This document shows positions 36,322-47,704 of a DNA stretch of 64,000 nt, piece by piece. The stretch's first letter is position 1, and each line of letters opens with the position of its first letter. The stretch is from NCBI GenBank assembly GCA_903813345.2, contig CAIIXF020000002.1, positions 13,970,150 to 14,034,149 of the forward strand, in the 5' to 3' direction. The notes under the pieces were generated by a model, which saw only the letters and a program-made list of their open reading frames with translations, ran no database searches and was not told where the DNA came from. The position numbers were made by a program, and so were the translations under genes. The stretch is from Owenia fusiformis (taxonomy: Eukaryota; Annelida; Polychaeta; Sabellida; Oweniidae).

Positions 36322-36670
36322 ACAGTAAAACTGACATAGTGGACACCTCTTTAGTGAAGATCTGTGCCCAGTGACATGCCTCTACTCTATTGAACACCTG
36401 TGTATAGTGAACACCGATTCCGTCCCAGCCAGTGATTTCAGTACAGTAAAAATATCCTAATGAACACCTCTGTAGTGAAGATCTGTGCAAAGTGAACACA
36501 TGCGTCTACTCCATTGAACACCTATGTATAGTGAACACCAATTCCCAGTACAGTAAAACTGTCATAATGAACATCTCTTTAGTGACATACTGTGCCCAGC
36601 GAACATATGAGTATACTCTATTGAACACCTGTGTGTAAGCGAACACCAATTCCCAGCCAGTGATTTCAGT
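36322..36670 (+). repeat. About 115-bp tandem repeat, three copies
   Basis: Copies start with 'ACAGTAAAA' at about 36,322, 36,442 and 36,549. Each contains 'GAACACC/AACATCTC', 'TTAGTGAAGATCTGTGCC' and 'GAACACCAATTCCCAG'. The starts resemble the pogo-like ends just downstream. Confidence 0.8.
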
Positions 36671-36694
36671 AACGTTAAGAGGGGATTGTACATA

Positions 36695-37155
36695 CAGTAA
36701 AACCTGTCTAATCCAAGGGACCAGCTAAGAGCGTTCGGATTAGGAGGTGTTCACATTTTGAGGTTTTGCATTTGCAAGATTTGGAATTTTGAAGAAATAG
36801 AAACAAATTCTCAATAAATATTATATTCTTTTGACTACTTAGCTTTATGGCATTACAGTGACATGAAAATGTGATTCAAATGAATTTAGTCATCCTAGAA
36901 AGCCCCACCATGAGTGAGATCGTTCAAGTTTTTTTCAAATATTTGATCAATTTTGTATGGAACATGTGATATTTTATGTGTTCAGATTAGATAGGTTAAT
37001 TTTTCAAATATGACTGTTCACTGTCCAAATTGAGAGGTGTTCATATTTCAAGTTTTTTTAACATTTGAGTCAATGGGAGGAAAAACGGGACCAAAAAATG
37101 TTCAAATTGGGAGGTGTTCGGATTAGCCAAGTGTTCAGATATACAGGTTTTACTG
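36695..37155. mobile_element. Pogo/Tigger-like MITE
   Basis: A 461-bp element with 15-bp perfect ends CAGTAAAACCTGT... inverted at 37,143-37,155, flanked by TA on both sides (36,693-36,694 and 37,156-37,157). Pogo-type Tc1/mariner elements use TA targets and often begin CAGT. Inner copies of 'GGTGTTC' motifs recur near both ends. No transposase. Confidence 0.8.
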
Positions 37156-37973
37156 TACTACAATTGTTTTCAATCTTTTGGAGGAAAGTGTACATCATTC
37201 CAGAGAAATGACAGGTGACACACTGTCATGGGAACTGGTCATATCAGATGTTCCCACGCTTTTCGTCCAGAAGAGGTAATTTCCCAGGATTATAGATGAG
37301 CCCTTGGCCAATCAATGATATAGTTTACATAAGAGAAGTATGACTGTATGAATTCTGGGATATTCCTGTTTTGTTGAGACAGGTAAGAATAAAATTAACC
37401 CTTTGCAAATTTGATCAAAACTGCCTCCAATCATCCAATACTTGGCTCAGTTAAAATAGTTGATTTATATTTGAATTCGATAATAACATTTAAAAATTAA
37501 ATGTATAGTAGTAATACTTTAGTACCTCTTATTGATTAATGTATAATATTACAACATACATAATGATGTAGGCAATTTGTTTCATAAAAATCTAAAAGTG
37601 AAATTCATAATTTAAATTTACCCTCTGGGAGCCCCAAAATCTTAGAAAATGCATTTTCTTGGTGATGTATTTTCTAAACTACCCAGTTTTTCCTATTCAG
37701 AAACAAATATTAGGTTATTCATGAAATAAAATGTATTCATTGTCGAATGAACGAACATGCATTTATTCAGTCCGTACTTAACGTTTACTTCCGTTTTAAA
37801 TTCACGGCAAGAAATCAAAAACTGAAAGGTGTTTTGGTAAAAAATGCTTTTAAAATAAAGTTATACCTCAAAACAGGCTAGAAATAGGGGACACACTTTT
37901 TTCAAAGGACACACTTTTTAAAAAAAATTGCGTCCTTGGGACTCACAAATTTTCTAACCTAATGAAAGTGCTG

Positions 37974-38975
37974 AATTCATCCCTGAAAATTTGAAGTTGA
38001 TCCCTCAAACGGTTAACCTGGAAATGCAAAGACAAGACTACAGACAAGATTTCAGGACAGAAAATCCAAAATGGGTGCCTTAACATTTACCCGGAATGTC
38101 GAAAAACTAGTCAGATCTAGAATATTTGCATACTAAAAACCATCCCTGTAAATTTGAAATTCATCCGTCAAATGGTTATCCTGAAAATGAGTAGAAAAAA
38201 CTTTACTGTCACAATTTTAGGACGGAAAATCCAAAATGGCCACCTTAAAAGGACGATTCTCGGTTTGGAGAACAGCCTCCTGGGCTAAAAAAATTTCATG
38301 AAAAATATAGAAATATTACCCAAATTAAACTATGAATATTCAAAAGAGGACATTTAAATCTACAAGATGTAAAAATAACAAATTGGTCTGAAGCAGGGAT
38401 AATGCTCAATTTGACTGATTCAATAAAATACAAGTCTCGATTTGGGGAAAGAAGTTCATCAGTGTACTGCGCTAATATTTTTTTGCGAAAAATCTAGAAA
38501 TATTACCCAAATTAAATTAGAACTATTCAAAAGAAGACATTCAAATCTATATTATGTAAAAAAAATCAAATTTGTCCGAAGCAGGGATAATGCTCATTTA
38601 GATTGATGAACTTCGTTCTCCAAACCGAGAATCGTCCTTTACCCAGAATGCCAAATCAGTCAGTTCTAGATTTCCATACTAAGAACCAGCCCTGAAAATT
38701 TGAAATTGATCTACCAAACTGTTCACCTGAAAACACGTAGACAATAAGACTTTACAGACAAGATTTTAGGATGGAAAACCCGAAATGGCTGCCTTGAAAT
38801 TTACCCAGAATTCCAAAAAACTAATCCGATCTAGATATTCAGTACTAAGAATCATCCCTGAAAATTTGAAATTGATCTACCAAACAGCCAACCTGAAAAA
38901 GCGTAGACAAGATTTAAGGATGGAAAATCCAAAATGGCTGCCTTGACATTTACCCAGAATGCCAAAAAACTAACC
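37974..38975 (+). repeat. 'GGAAAATCCAAAATGG' tandem repeat, right part
   Basis: About five diverged units (near 38,000, 38,130, 38,690, 38,820 and 38,900) with 'CCTGAAAATTTGAAATTGAT', 'CAAGATTT(T/C)AGGA' and 'TTTACCCAGAATGCC'. It continues the block at 33,960. A MITE interrupts it at 38,248-38,640. Confidence 0.75.
38248..38640. mobile_element. MITE with 26-bp perfect inverted ends
   Basis: Ends AAAGGACGATTCTCGGTTTG... and its exact complement at 38,615-38,640. Internally two copies of about 175 bp share 'TAGAAATATTACCCAAATTA' and 'GCAGGGATAATGCTCA'. The target duplication is unresolved. Starts with AAAGGA, like the element at 44,099. Confidence 0.85.
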
Positions 38976-40433
38976 AGGCGTGACAGTTTCACATGTCCAC
39001 GCTAAATTATGTCCGATGGACTTATTTTCCTAGGAATGCAGGTCCGTCGGACACTAAGTCCTAGGAAAATTAGTCCAGGGACTTGCATACCTAGGAAAAT
39101 AAGTCCGTCGGACATATTTTCCTTAGGACTGTATGTCCTATGCCTAGGATGAGTAGTCCGAGGCGGACTTGTATTCCTGGATGCCTGTCAGAAATTTAAG
39201 TCCATGTAAACTGTTTTACCTTAATATGTCAACCTTTTAATTCACGTTTTCATAAAATTAACAATAAAACATCCAACACATAAATATTGCATGTCATTTT
39301 TTATTCACGGGCAAAATATGACAGTGCAATTTGAATTGGTTAACTGCATGTACAAAAACAGTACACTTTAGATGAACTGTGTCACTATTACTGATTTGAA
39401 ACAAAAACTACAGGTTTGTTGTATGTCTTAAAAATCTAATCTGAGGAATAAATAAAGGATTTCATTTTTAATTTCTTGCGTATTCGCTTTGAAAGACTTT
39501 TAATTAAACATTCTGATTACGTTAAAAATTCTCTTTTTTCGCAGTAAATCTACCCACAAAATTTCTCGGTTGAAAATTTATAATTTTTCCCCTGACGCCC
39601 AAAAGTGTCGATTATTTTTATGAGAATATGTTTCTCTAAACTACACAATTTAGGTCGATTGAATATTTAACAAGAATTTACTTTTTTTGCTACAATCTAA
39701 AAAAATTAACAAGTGTACGTTGTCAAATCAATGTTCGTTGTCCCATTGAACTTACACATCTTAATTCACAGACAACTCTATTGCAGACAACCTATTTTTT
39801 ATAACACTAATCGGCAGGGGGTCAAATGCTTTTAAAACTGAAACTGAACAATTACAGTATTACTTTTGCCTGATTGCACTATTGAACCTCTGCACTTTCA
39901 AGATATACAAACGCATAAACGGGATTTTAAAAGTTACCTTCGACTAGTTGGGTAGCTAGTATTGCAATCTCTCTATCAACTTCTTAAGACTATAAAAATT
40001 CATAAAATTATAATCTTAACAGAACGCAAACGAAAAAAACGCCAAATGATCAAGATGTTGAATCTAAGACCCATTGGTCACATTTTGACCAACGCACCAA
40101 CAATTTCATAAAATAAAATAGCACTCAACAAGAGGTCAGAAATTACATTTACCTTATCTTTATCAACACCTGTATTTGGGATACTTGAATATGTTCGTTG
40201 AACATGTTCAATTACAACTTGTTACTGATTAAAAACCTGAATGGATCGGAAACAAGACATGCAACAGCAACGCCAAAGCGCAGCAAATCCAATCGAACAG
40301 CAAATCGTAAAATAACACACAAAATTGCCACAATTTTCAACATGGTTACTCATTATTGCCAAATTATCATCAGAAAGTGTAATGTGCTTCTAAGAAAGCA
40401 CATATAAACTTTCAACAAAATTGCACACACGTA

Positions 40434-40907
40434 CGAGGGGTGATCAGGAATTTCTGTACCATTGGCTCTATTTTTTAAATTTCTTTTCCTTTCTAAGTGA
40501 TTTTTTCACACAATGGCAAAGACGTTATTATATCTTTCAGGACTGGGTGAAAAGGCATGACAAATGCTTACAAAAAGCTGGTAACTACCTCGAAGGATTA
40601 AAATTGATGGGAGAATAGTGACAGCTACTATGAACATTAATGAATACACTTAATGAAATAATACACCCTATTACATGTCACATATTCAGCAATGAATACA
40701 ATGTCCCGTATTTTTCTGAGCTACACCTTGTTGGGTTAGCGGTTGTCATGGTAACAAATATAATAGGATAATAATGTCATAGAACAATGAAATCTTCATG
40801 GTGTGTTCCTATTTTAGGTTATTTTGGTGAAACATCACTAGGAAAGGATATAACTTGCAAAAATAGATAATAGAGCCAACAGTCCAGAAATTCATACTCA
40901 CCCTTCG
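40434..40907. mobile_element. Internally deleted mariner element
   Basis: The left end CGAGGGGTGATCAGGAATTT and the inverted right end (complement CGAAGGGTGAGTATGAATTT) continue in parallel through 'TTGGCTCTATT' for about 40 bp. The left end is preceded by TA. The 'CGAGGGGTG' start is typical of mariner. Only the last part of the transposase gene remains. Confidence 0.75.
40538..40618 (+). pseudogene. Mariner transposase C-terminal remnant
   Basis: The frame ends DWVKRHDKCLQKAGNYLEG, matching the mariner transposase C-terminal pattern (aromatic-x-x-Arg-x-x-x-Cys, then Gly-x-Tyr-x-Glu). In intact mariners this follows a DD34D catalytic core, which is absent here. The frame runs back into the left inverted end without core sequence, so the middle of the gene was deleted. 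It cannot encode an active enzyme. Confidence 0.7.
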
Positions 40908-41560
40908 CAAACGTCAATGGCAGCCATTTTTCAAAGTGGCCGTCTACTTGCCAAAATGTCATAAGACAGTGTGCTATGCTTATAAGTAATCACGTATCAA
41001 ATATGAACAAAATCGCCTCATTACTTCTTGAGTTATAGTGAAAAAGGTAAAATAACACACGTAAAATGGTGGCCATTTTTCAAAATGGCCGCCTACTCCC
41101 CAAAGTGTTATTAGACAGTGTGCCATACTTATAGTATTCACATATCAAATATGAAAAGATTGCTCCACCACCTTTCGAGTTATAGTAAAAAACGTTTAAA
41201 TGGCGGCCTTTTACGAAATGGCCGCCTTCTACCAAAATTGTCTTTAGAAAATGTACCATGCTTATAGTATTCACATACCAAATATGAAAAGAAATCGCTC
41301 AACTACTTTGTAAGTTACATTAAGAATAATAAAATAGCGTGTAAAGGCCGCCATTTTCCAAGATGGCTGCAATGTGCTTCTTCGATATCTACATTTCTAT
41401 CTTTATTAATATCCTATATATTTTCTAAATCTAAAACATATTGCTATTACAGTTTTACCTAAATTACTGTAAAACCGGCACTAAAATGGCCGCCTTTTTT
41501 AAATGAGCGGCCATTTTTAAAATTGGCTTTCTAGCAGAATTTCTACCCCCATAGGGTATA
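40908..41560 (-). repeat. Inverted copies of the AATGGCCGCC repeat
   Basis: About four diverged units with 'GACAGTGTGCCATACTTATA', 'CATATCAAATATGAA' and 'CAAAATGGCCGCC', the reverse complement of the 148-bp repeat at 35.7-36.2 kb. Flanking sequence also matches in inverse ('CCCATAGGGTATATGTGTAC' against 35,490-35,510). About 700 bases are shared overall. Confidence 0.75.
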
Positions 41561-42062
41561 TGTGTACAAAATATCAACAAAATCGGGCCAACGGTATTTG
41601 AGTTATTGCACTTTAGATGTACGGTGTCACTATTAACTGCTTTGAAGCAAAACCCGACGGACGGACGGATGGATGAAAGGACGTACGGAGGCGTTCCCTA
41701 TATCCCTCCGAAAAAAACGTTTTCTAACCGATAAATTTTGTGGGTAGATTTACTATGAAAAAAATCAAGCACTGCTCGAAAATCTTTCAACGTATAGATC
41801 AGAGAGCTAATAGTCTATCGAAGCGATTACGCACGAAATTAGAAATAAAAACCTTTTGTTTCCTCAGATTAAATTTTCTTTAAACGTACATCAAACCTAT
41901 CATAGATTTTATTTCAAATCAGTTAATAGTGACACCGTACATCTAAAGTGCACGACGGTATATTTTGTCACTATACGTTATCAATGTGGTTAATGTCAAA
42001 GCTTAAAATAAGTCCGACCTTCCCAAAATAAAATTAAATGAAAAAAAAGAAAAAAGAAATAG

Positions 42063-42155
42063 GAAGCCAAGGGGAGTCGAACAAGGGTTCTTCTTCTTAC
42101 TAGGTCACAAATATCTGTTAGTACCTAACGCTCTACTTAGTGAGCTATCATGGAT
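42063..42155 (-). pseudogene. tRNA-like sequence (minus strand)
   Basis: On the minus strand 'TAGCTCACTAAGTAGAGCG' fits a Pol III A box / D arm, and 'GTTCGACTCCCC' fits a B box / T arm about 60 bases later. The D stem (GCTC/GAGC) pairs. The anticodon arm does not form a normal 7-base loop, so this is a tRNA-derived remnant rather than a gene. It lies between the arms of the foldback. Confidence 0.5.
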
Positions 42156-42571
42156 GGCTGGTCAAGTGCGTTTTTCTTGGTATATTTATGTACAGATTAA
42201 TTATATGATCAATATTGAGTTTCATGGACCTAAATTTCTGTCACTGCTGTAGCAGGAATCCAAGTCCGTCAGGAAAATACGTCCGTAGTAATTTTTCATA
42301 TATATCATAGCTTGGAATATACGTCCGACTAGGACAACGTATACTAGGACCGGAGGTCCTACGGACCTCCGGTTCCTAGAAATACAAGTCCTACGGACTT
42401 ATTCTCCAAGGGGACTTATACTCCTGTTACACCGTACACCCAAGATGTATTGATCACCTTCACTGTTGATTAAAATACAATACAATAACCAAGATGTACG
42501 TACAGATCAACAGTTTGAAATTACTTCTTAAATTATAGTTGTCCCAAATGTTTTGTAAAAGAATTACTTAA

Positions 42572-43077
42572 AGAGGCTCTATGCCATAGGGTAGCACAAT
42601 CAAGACCCCTCTGGTTTTTTGCATATTGAGTTTCACCACATATATACCCATCTACTTACCAAAGAAGAAGTCCCAAAATCCCCCTCTCTCAGTGTTAATT
42701 TTGCGATTGTGCTGGCCGATCTAATTATTTTCGAAGAAATAAATTCAATCTAAAGTTTGAATATTCCGGGAAAGTCCTCTTGTTATCTGATTGGTCGCTG
42801 AATTTGTTTATCATAAACCTGATTGGCTCCCTGGTTCAAGACCCTTGTGGGCGCTGTGTGTGACTCAATGGGGATTCCCCTCATAGCCGAGGAATCGATT
42901 GTGTTTAATTTTGGAGTTTGGTTGTTCTTTTGATTATTTCCGATAATTCGACAAAAATATACCCAAAAGTTATTCTCAAGATATATCCATGGTATCTCGT
43001 ATGTGAGATATTATATGAGCAATAACAATAGGACATCATTGATTGTCTGGGGGAGAAACCTGTGGCATAATGCATCT
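42572..43077. mobile_element. piggyBac-like MITE (TTAA flanks)
   Basis: Flanked by TTAA at 42,568-42,571 and 43,078-43,081. The ends AGAGGCTCTATGCCATAGG and (complement) AGATGCATTATGCCACAGG match imperfectly. TTAA is the piggyBac target. The 506-bp interior has no transposase. The ends are short and mismatched, so the assignment is tentative. Confidence 0.5.
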
Positions 43078-43081
43078 TTAA

Positions 43082-44098
43082 GGGTATAACAAAATATAGA
43101 CAAATAATTTTAAAGGTGCAACAATTAGTTCAGAGTGGCCATTCAACGATCATGAACCAGTGTCAAAATATGTTCAAGGTTGGATATTTCATCAAGACAA
43201 ACATATATTTTTAATTTCTCCCAAGAAACCCCTGGATGAACATTATTTCAGCTGATATTCCTTTTGAAACGTGATGGATCTTAAAAATCTATAAGTGGGA
43301 CTCCCTATAGAAGCTTTGAACTGAATTTACACTTCTTAATGCTGACAATGAAGATGTTAAGCCAAATGTTGCCCTGATAGCTCAGAAAAAGTAAAAATGT
43401 TGATTTTTTTTTCTCTACAGACCTTGTTGCCCCTTTAATTAACGGTAGATTTATGTATTTTGATCATTACATCGAATATGATGATGTTAAAATGCAATCA
43501 AGTAATGCAGTAATTATAATCAAAGTAATAAACTCTCTGTATCAGCATATATTTGTGCAATATTTAAAAAATGTAGTAATCGGGTCATTCATGAAAGCAT
43601 TTTCTGACTTAACTTCTTATTTCTTGACTTTGATAATCAATTTTAGGAAATTAGTATGGTATTCTTTTGTGTCATACCGTATAGTCAAAGCAGTATCAGG
43701 TATGTAACAGCAAATGATAAATCACATATTTGGGACCACGACTGATATTGGGATGATAAGCGGGATGATATGGGGTTGATATCCATATCATCCCATTAGT
43801 GCGAATTTATTATTGAGAAGAGTATTCTCAAAGGTAAAGGAACAGCAACAGTGACTCCCAAAATGACTTCCAGTGTTATTTTTAGTTCTGTTCCAATGTT
43901 ATTTCTCTTGGGTGATATGAATATCATCCCTGTGATATTCCCAGTCTTAAATCCCTACTACATGCGTAAATAAATACTGACAACCCACCCCCTTCATCAA
44001 TTTGTATTTGTACTAAAATGTGTCTTATTGCTATTGAAAAAATGGTGTGATATTGTTTCTTGCAAAATTGGGAAAACACACTTAACTCCATGTTAGGT
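43082..44098. other. Gene-free stretch
   Basis: AT-rich. The frame at 43,453-43,707 has no recognised domain. Near 43,745-43,930 'GGGATGATAT' and 'ATATCATCCC' recur in both orientations and could form small hairpins. Confidence 0.35.
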
Positions 44099-44815
44099 AA
44101 AGGAGCACGTAGGTTATCGCAAACAATTTCAGAAGGTTATATCTTGGATTATGACTATTTTCTGACAATGAAGAGAGGTTTATCTTTTAGATAAATTCAT
44201 TATCTCAAAGAAAATTATATACAGTAATAATAAGGTCAAACAAACTCGGAGATATTTAACTAGCAATCAACCCATCAACACACTTTTTCAAAGATGTTGA
44301 CCCCATTTTCACCAAAAATGCAATCAGTTTTTACAATGTTTAATGCATTACTATTCTTTATTTTGATGTATCAAATAGTTCTTGAAAGAAAAACTTAATT
44401 GCTTTAAGATAAGTGTTCCCCATGTTATTTTTCCATTGAAAAATCTCATGCTATCCATTGGTTTCAGTTCATTTTGGTCATCCAAATTCAGTATCTTTAA
44501 AGTCCCTGGAGCAATCAACTTTTCCTTTTAGGAAATAGAACATGTCTCAAAGCACATTCTAATTATGCATTCAACAATATAATAAAAGGTTGCATTTTTG
44601 GTGAAAATTAGGTCAACATTCTTGAAAAAGTATGTTGATTGGTCCATTGCCCCTTCAATATCACTTAGGTCCGATTAACTAAATGGTCATTATATATACT
44701 TTTCTTGAAGATAATGAATGTTTCTAAAAGATATACCCATGTTCATGATCAGAAAATATTCATAATTCAAGTTAGAATGGTTTGAAATTGTTTGCGATAA
44801 CCTACGTGCTCCTTT
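44099..44815. mobile_element. 717-bp foldback with 33-bp perfect ends
   Basis: Ends AAAGGAGCACGTAGGTTATC... and exact complement to 44,815. Similarity of the arms continues inward: 'CACCAAAAATGCAA' near 44,311 pairs with 'TTGCATTTTTGGTG' near 44,590. No frame and no clear target duplication. Confidence 0.85.
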
Positions 44816-45039
44816 GAATTTAATTATAAAAGAGCTAAATACACGAATAATGACTGAAAGGCTCTTATTCAATCACAGTTCACAATGTATTAAAGTTATG
44901 TACTAGATGTTTTTGATATATATTTTAAAAAAGAATGCATGACAAGCATACAGATGGTACTTTAATCATTAAGATCCGATAGAAAGTAACAAGTCTATAC
45001 CTTTTAACATAAATGAGATAGATTTGACTTCTCTGACAT

Positions 45040-45605
45040 ATTTGTGTCAATTATGTCAGTAATGACGTCACAATTGAAACGTTAATGAGCTATTTTGCAT
45101 AAAGTATACTTCATAAAAAAGGAAAAAGCATTACCTTTCATTTGATACCAAACATTAAATTATCTGACGAAAATGAAAGCGATAATCCAAGATAAAACAT
45201 ACCTTGAGCCTTCTTTTCGACATTTCTTTCAAAGGGGATCAGTTTCAAAACAATTTTTTGATTGTGCATGTTACCCTTTTGGAGCTCAATAAAGAAATTT
45301 ATTATACGGAAATGGAATATTTTATACATTATTTTGAAGCTGGTATCGTACTCTTTCAAATGGATATGAAAAACGGAAAAAATACATCGTAATTTTAAAT
45401 AACGGGACCTCTATACAGGTACAAAGCTAAGTTTAATGTTAAAATCTTTTAAATTTTGTCAGTTATGACGTCACAATGGTTATGTTAATGAGCTAATTTG
45501 CATAATTCATACCTCATTGTAAAGATGTCATCATGAACTTTCATTTGATACACATATTATAAATATCTGATAGAAAATAAAAAAGATATCTGGGAATACA
45601 TATTT
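45040..45605 (+). repeat. Direct repeat pair, each with TGACGTCA
   Basis: Segments 45,040-45,205 and 45,455-45,605 share 'ATGACGTCACAAT', 'GTTAATGAGCTA', 'TTTGCATAA' and 'CTTTCATTTGATAC'. Each has the palindrome TGACGTCA (45,063-45,070 and 45,476-45,483), the full CRE consensus. In repeat DNA this may have no function. Confidence 0.75.
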
Positions 45606-46238
45606 TATCATATTAACACTCGTTAAAAATGGGAGTTATTTGTAGCGTCCGTTTCCATGGTAACGGCCCGAGTCAAAATTCTGTTAAACCTCAAATTGGC
45701 AATGCATAATATCAGAGCTTTCCGATGGTACCCAAATTTCGCTGGGGGTCAGTAAAATATTAAACTCCCTTATTTGAAGGCTTTGGAGGATTTTCCTACT
45801 CGTCTAATAAGCAATCTCCAAAATGCAAACTATTCTCACAAGAAATATGATATCGGTAAAGTGATAGACCTTTCCTTGTAAAATATTTTACAGCAATATA
45901 TAAAAATACATCGCTGTGGTACATGTATCTATCATATTATTCATTTTCGGCAGAGATGAATATGATCTCTCTTACACACTGGCGTTGTGTCATATACGCA
46001 TAAAACCAACGTCATCGCGTACTCTCAAAATTTACAGAAAAGTTACCCTTTGCATTCATTCGACTTCACTTCTTAAAATAGAGCTTCGTCTTACGTATAG
46101 TTTATAACTAGACTCTGCGTGCTGGGTAGAAAAAAGTTGATTTTTATATTGAAACGCACCACACTTTAAAAATGTTTAAAAATGTATTTCAAAACGCCCA
46201 AGAAAGCAAACCCATTTCAAAATTACTCCCGAATCCAA
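45606..46238. other. Gene-free stretch
   Basis: No supportable gene or repeat. The frame at 45,916-46,107 has no recognisable content. Confidence 0.35.
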
Positions 46239-46457
46239 ACTACCTTCCATATGAATCCTGCACGAATCCTGAAAGTTGGATTCATTTGTAAACTACATTA
46301 CATATAAATCCTGCTTGAATCCTGGCTACAGGATTCATTTGTAAAGTACCTTCTATATGAATCCTGCACGAATCCTGAAGGTTGGATTCATTTGTAAACT
46401 ACCTTGCATATGAATCCTGCTTGAATCCTGGCTACAGGATTCATTTGTAAAGTACCT
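46239..46457 (+). repeat. Two-unit minisatellite of alternating half-units
   Basis: Two copies of a roughly 107-bp dimer. Each dimer has one half with 'GAATCCTGCACGAATCCTGA' and one with 'GAATCCTGGCTACAGGATTC'. The latter contains an inverted repeat (GAATCCTG/CAGGATTC) and so forms a short hairpin. Confidence 0.85.
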
Positions 46458-46465
46458 ACCTTCCC

Positions 46466-47630
46466 AGGCCCGTAAGACACTTTTCTCCAAGGGGGGTGCG
46501 GTTTTTAATAAAGAGAAAATAAATTGTCATTTTTGCCGCGTAAATCAGATTGCACAAGTCAGGGTGGGGGGGGGGTCAGTTACTCTCTATATTAAGGCCA
46601 GTCAGTCTATTTTGTAGTTTTCATATTGATTTTAGACTAAATATTGTATGAGCAATTTGGAGAAACATTGGAATGGGGAGGGTGTGATAGAAGGCATTAG
46701 AATCAATTCAAAGAAATTCTGATTTTTCAATCATTTTCTTCTTTTTTTTCAAGGACCATTTCAAGGTGCTATTTGATGATGTCAGGGCACTTTAAAAGTG
46801 ACTCTGAGATAATACATGAAATTCATATTTTTTCAATTGTTTTGTGGGGTGACCATCTCTCCTAGAAAATTTTACAATTTTAAGATGATATTTGGTGATT
46901 TTTGGGCACTTTTAAAGTGTATAATATTAGTCAATAAAATATGAACAACAATCACATTTTTTTCAAATTTTTGGGGTGTCAAGGCGGGGGGGGTGCCAAA
47001 GGGGAGGTAGGGTTTGGGTTCCAGAGGGGAAGCAAGTGTTTGTCCCCCATAACTGTACCTAGAAACATTGACAATATAAAAGTGCTATTTGATGAAGTCT
47101 GGGCACCTACAATGTGTCTGAGACAATACATGAAAAAAATTCAGAATTTTTGTCAATTGTTTTGTGGAGATGTGAGGGGTGGCCTACTTCCTTATAAAAT
47201 TTTACAATTTTAAGATGCTATTTGGTGCTTTCAGGGCATTTTTAAAGTGTATGAGTCAATAAAAAAGATTAACCATTTTTTCCCGAGGGGAAGGTGGGTT
47301 GAGGATGCCAGAGCTAGAGGGGGAGCAAGTGTTAGTCCCCATAAAACATTGACTATATCAAGGAGCTATTTGATGATGTCTGGGCAATACAATACATAAA
47401 ATAAATTCAGAACTTTTCAATTGTTTTGTGGGGGTGTGAGGGGTGGCCCACTTCCCCTAGAAAACTTTACAATTTAAGATGCTATTTGGTGCTTTCTGGG
47501 CACTTTCAAAGTGTATGAGTCAATGGGAAAAAAATTTGAAAAAAAATTAAAAAACAAAAAATTCCCAAATCTTTTTTTGTCAGAGGGGGGTGCGGCCGCA
47601 CCCATCGCACCTCCCCCCATCTGACGGCCA
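46466..47630. mobile_element. Non-autonomous element with G-rich ends and about 300-bp internal repeats
   Basis: The left 'AGGCCCGTAAGACA...GGGGGGTGCGG' and right '...GCACCTCCCCCCATCTGACGGCC' are imperfect inverted ends. Inside, 'GTGCTATTTGATGATGTC' recurs near 46,765, 47,080 and 47,361 together with 'TTTTGTGGGG(T)GTGAGGGGTGG'. No transposase. The frame at 46,941-47,213 is repeat-derived. Confidence 0.5.
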
Positions 47631-47704
47631 TGAGAACAAAGCTGTTGAAGTCATTTATTTAGAAGTATTCTTCATTACTGAGAGAATCGTTTCATTTATA
47701 AGTG

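Larger units (their letters stand above)
35382..37700. mobile_element. Inverted-end element of about 2.3 kb
   Basis: 'GGTAGTTTAGAAAATACAAC' with 'CCAAGAAAATGCAT' and 'GGGGCTCCCAGAGGG' (35,393-35,447) is mirrored at 37,618-37,690 ('CCCTCTGGGAGCCCC', 'ATGCATTTTCTTGGTG', 'GTATTTTCTAAACTACC'). Between them lie a 148-bp tandem array, a 120-bp tandem repeat and a pogo-like MITE. No transposase is seen. Confidence 0.6.
34083..37973. mobile_element. hAT-like composite insertion, about 3.9 kb
   Basis: Ends are inverted: CAGGGCTTGCATTA on the left against the complement of TAATGAAAGTGCTG on the right, each followed by a 'GGACGCAA' motif about 40 bases inward. Flanks GAATCATC (34,075-34,082) and AATTCATC (37,974-37,981) match at 6 of 8 positions, as expected for an old hAT duplication. 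It splits a tandem repeat. The interior consists of other elements; no hAT transposase is visible. Confidence 0.55.
38980..42433. mobile_element. 3.4-kb foldback element with two-layer inverted arms
   Basis: The outer arms (38,980-39,210 and 42,240-42,433) are made of GGAC/GTCC words such as 'AATAAGTCCGTCGGACATAT' and end with matching 'GTCAGAAATTTAAGTCCATG' and its complement. The inner arms (39,358-39,580 and 41,722-41,960) match over about 220 bases, sharing 'AGTAAATCTACCCACAAAAT'. The interior holds a mariner remnant, an inverted AATGGCCGCC repeat block and a tRNA-like sequence. No transposase of its own is visible. Confidence 0.75.

Noticed and set aside
43453-43707. 84-codon open frame as a gene
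   Set aside because: AT-driven composition, no domain, no splice or promoter context.
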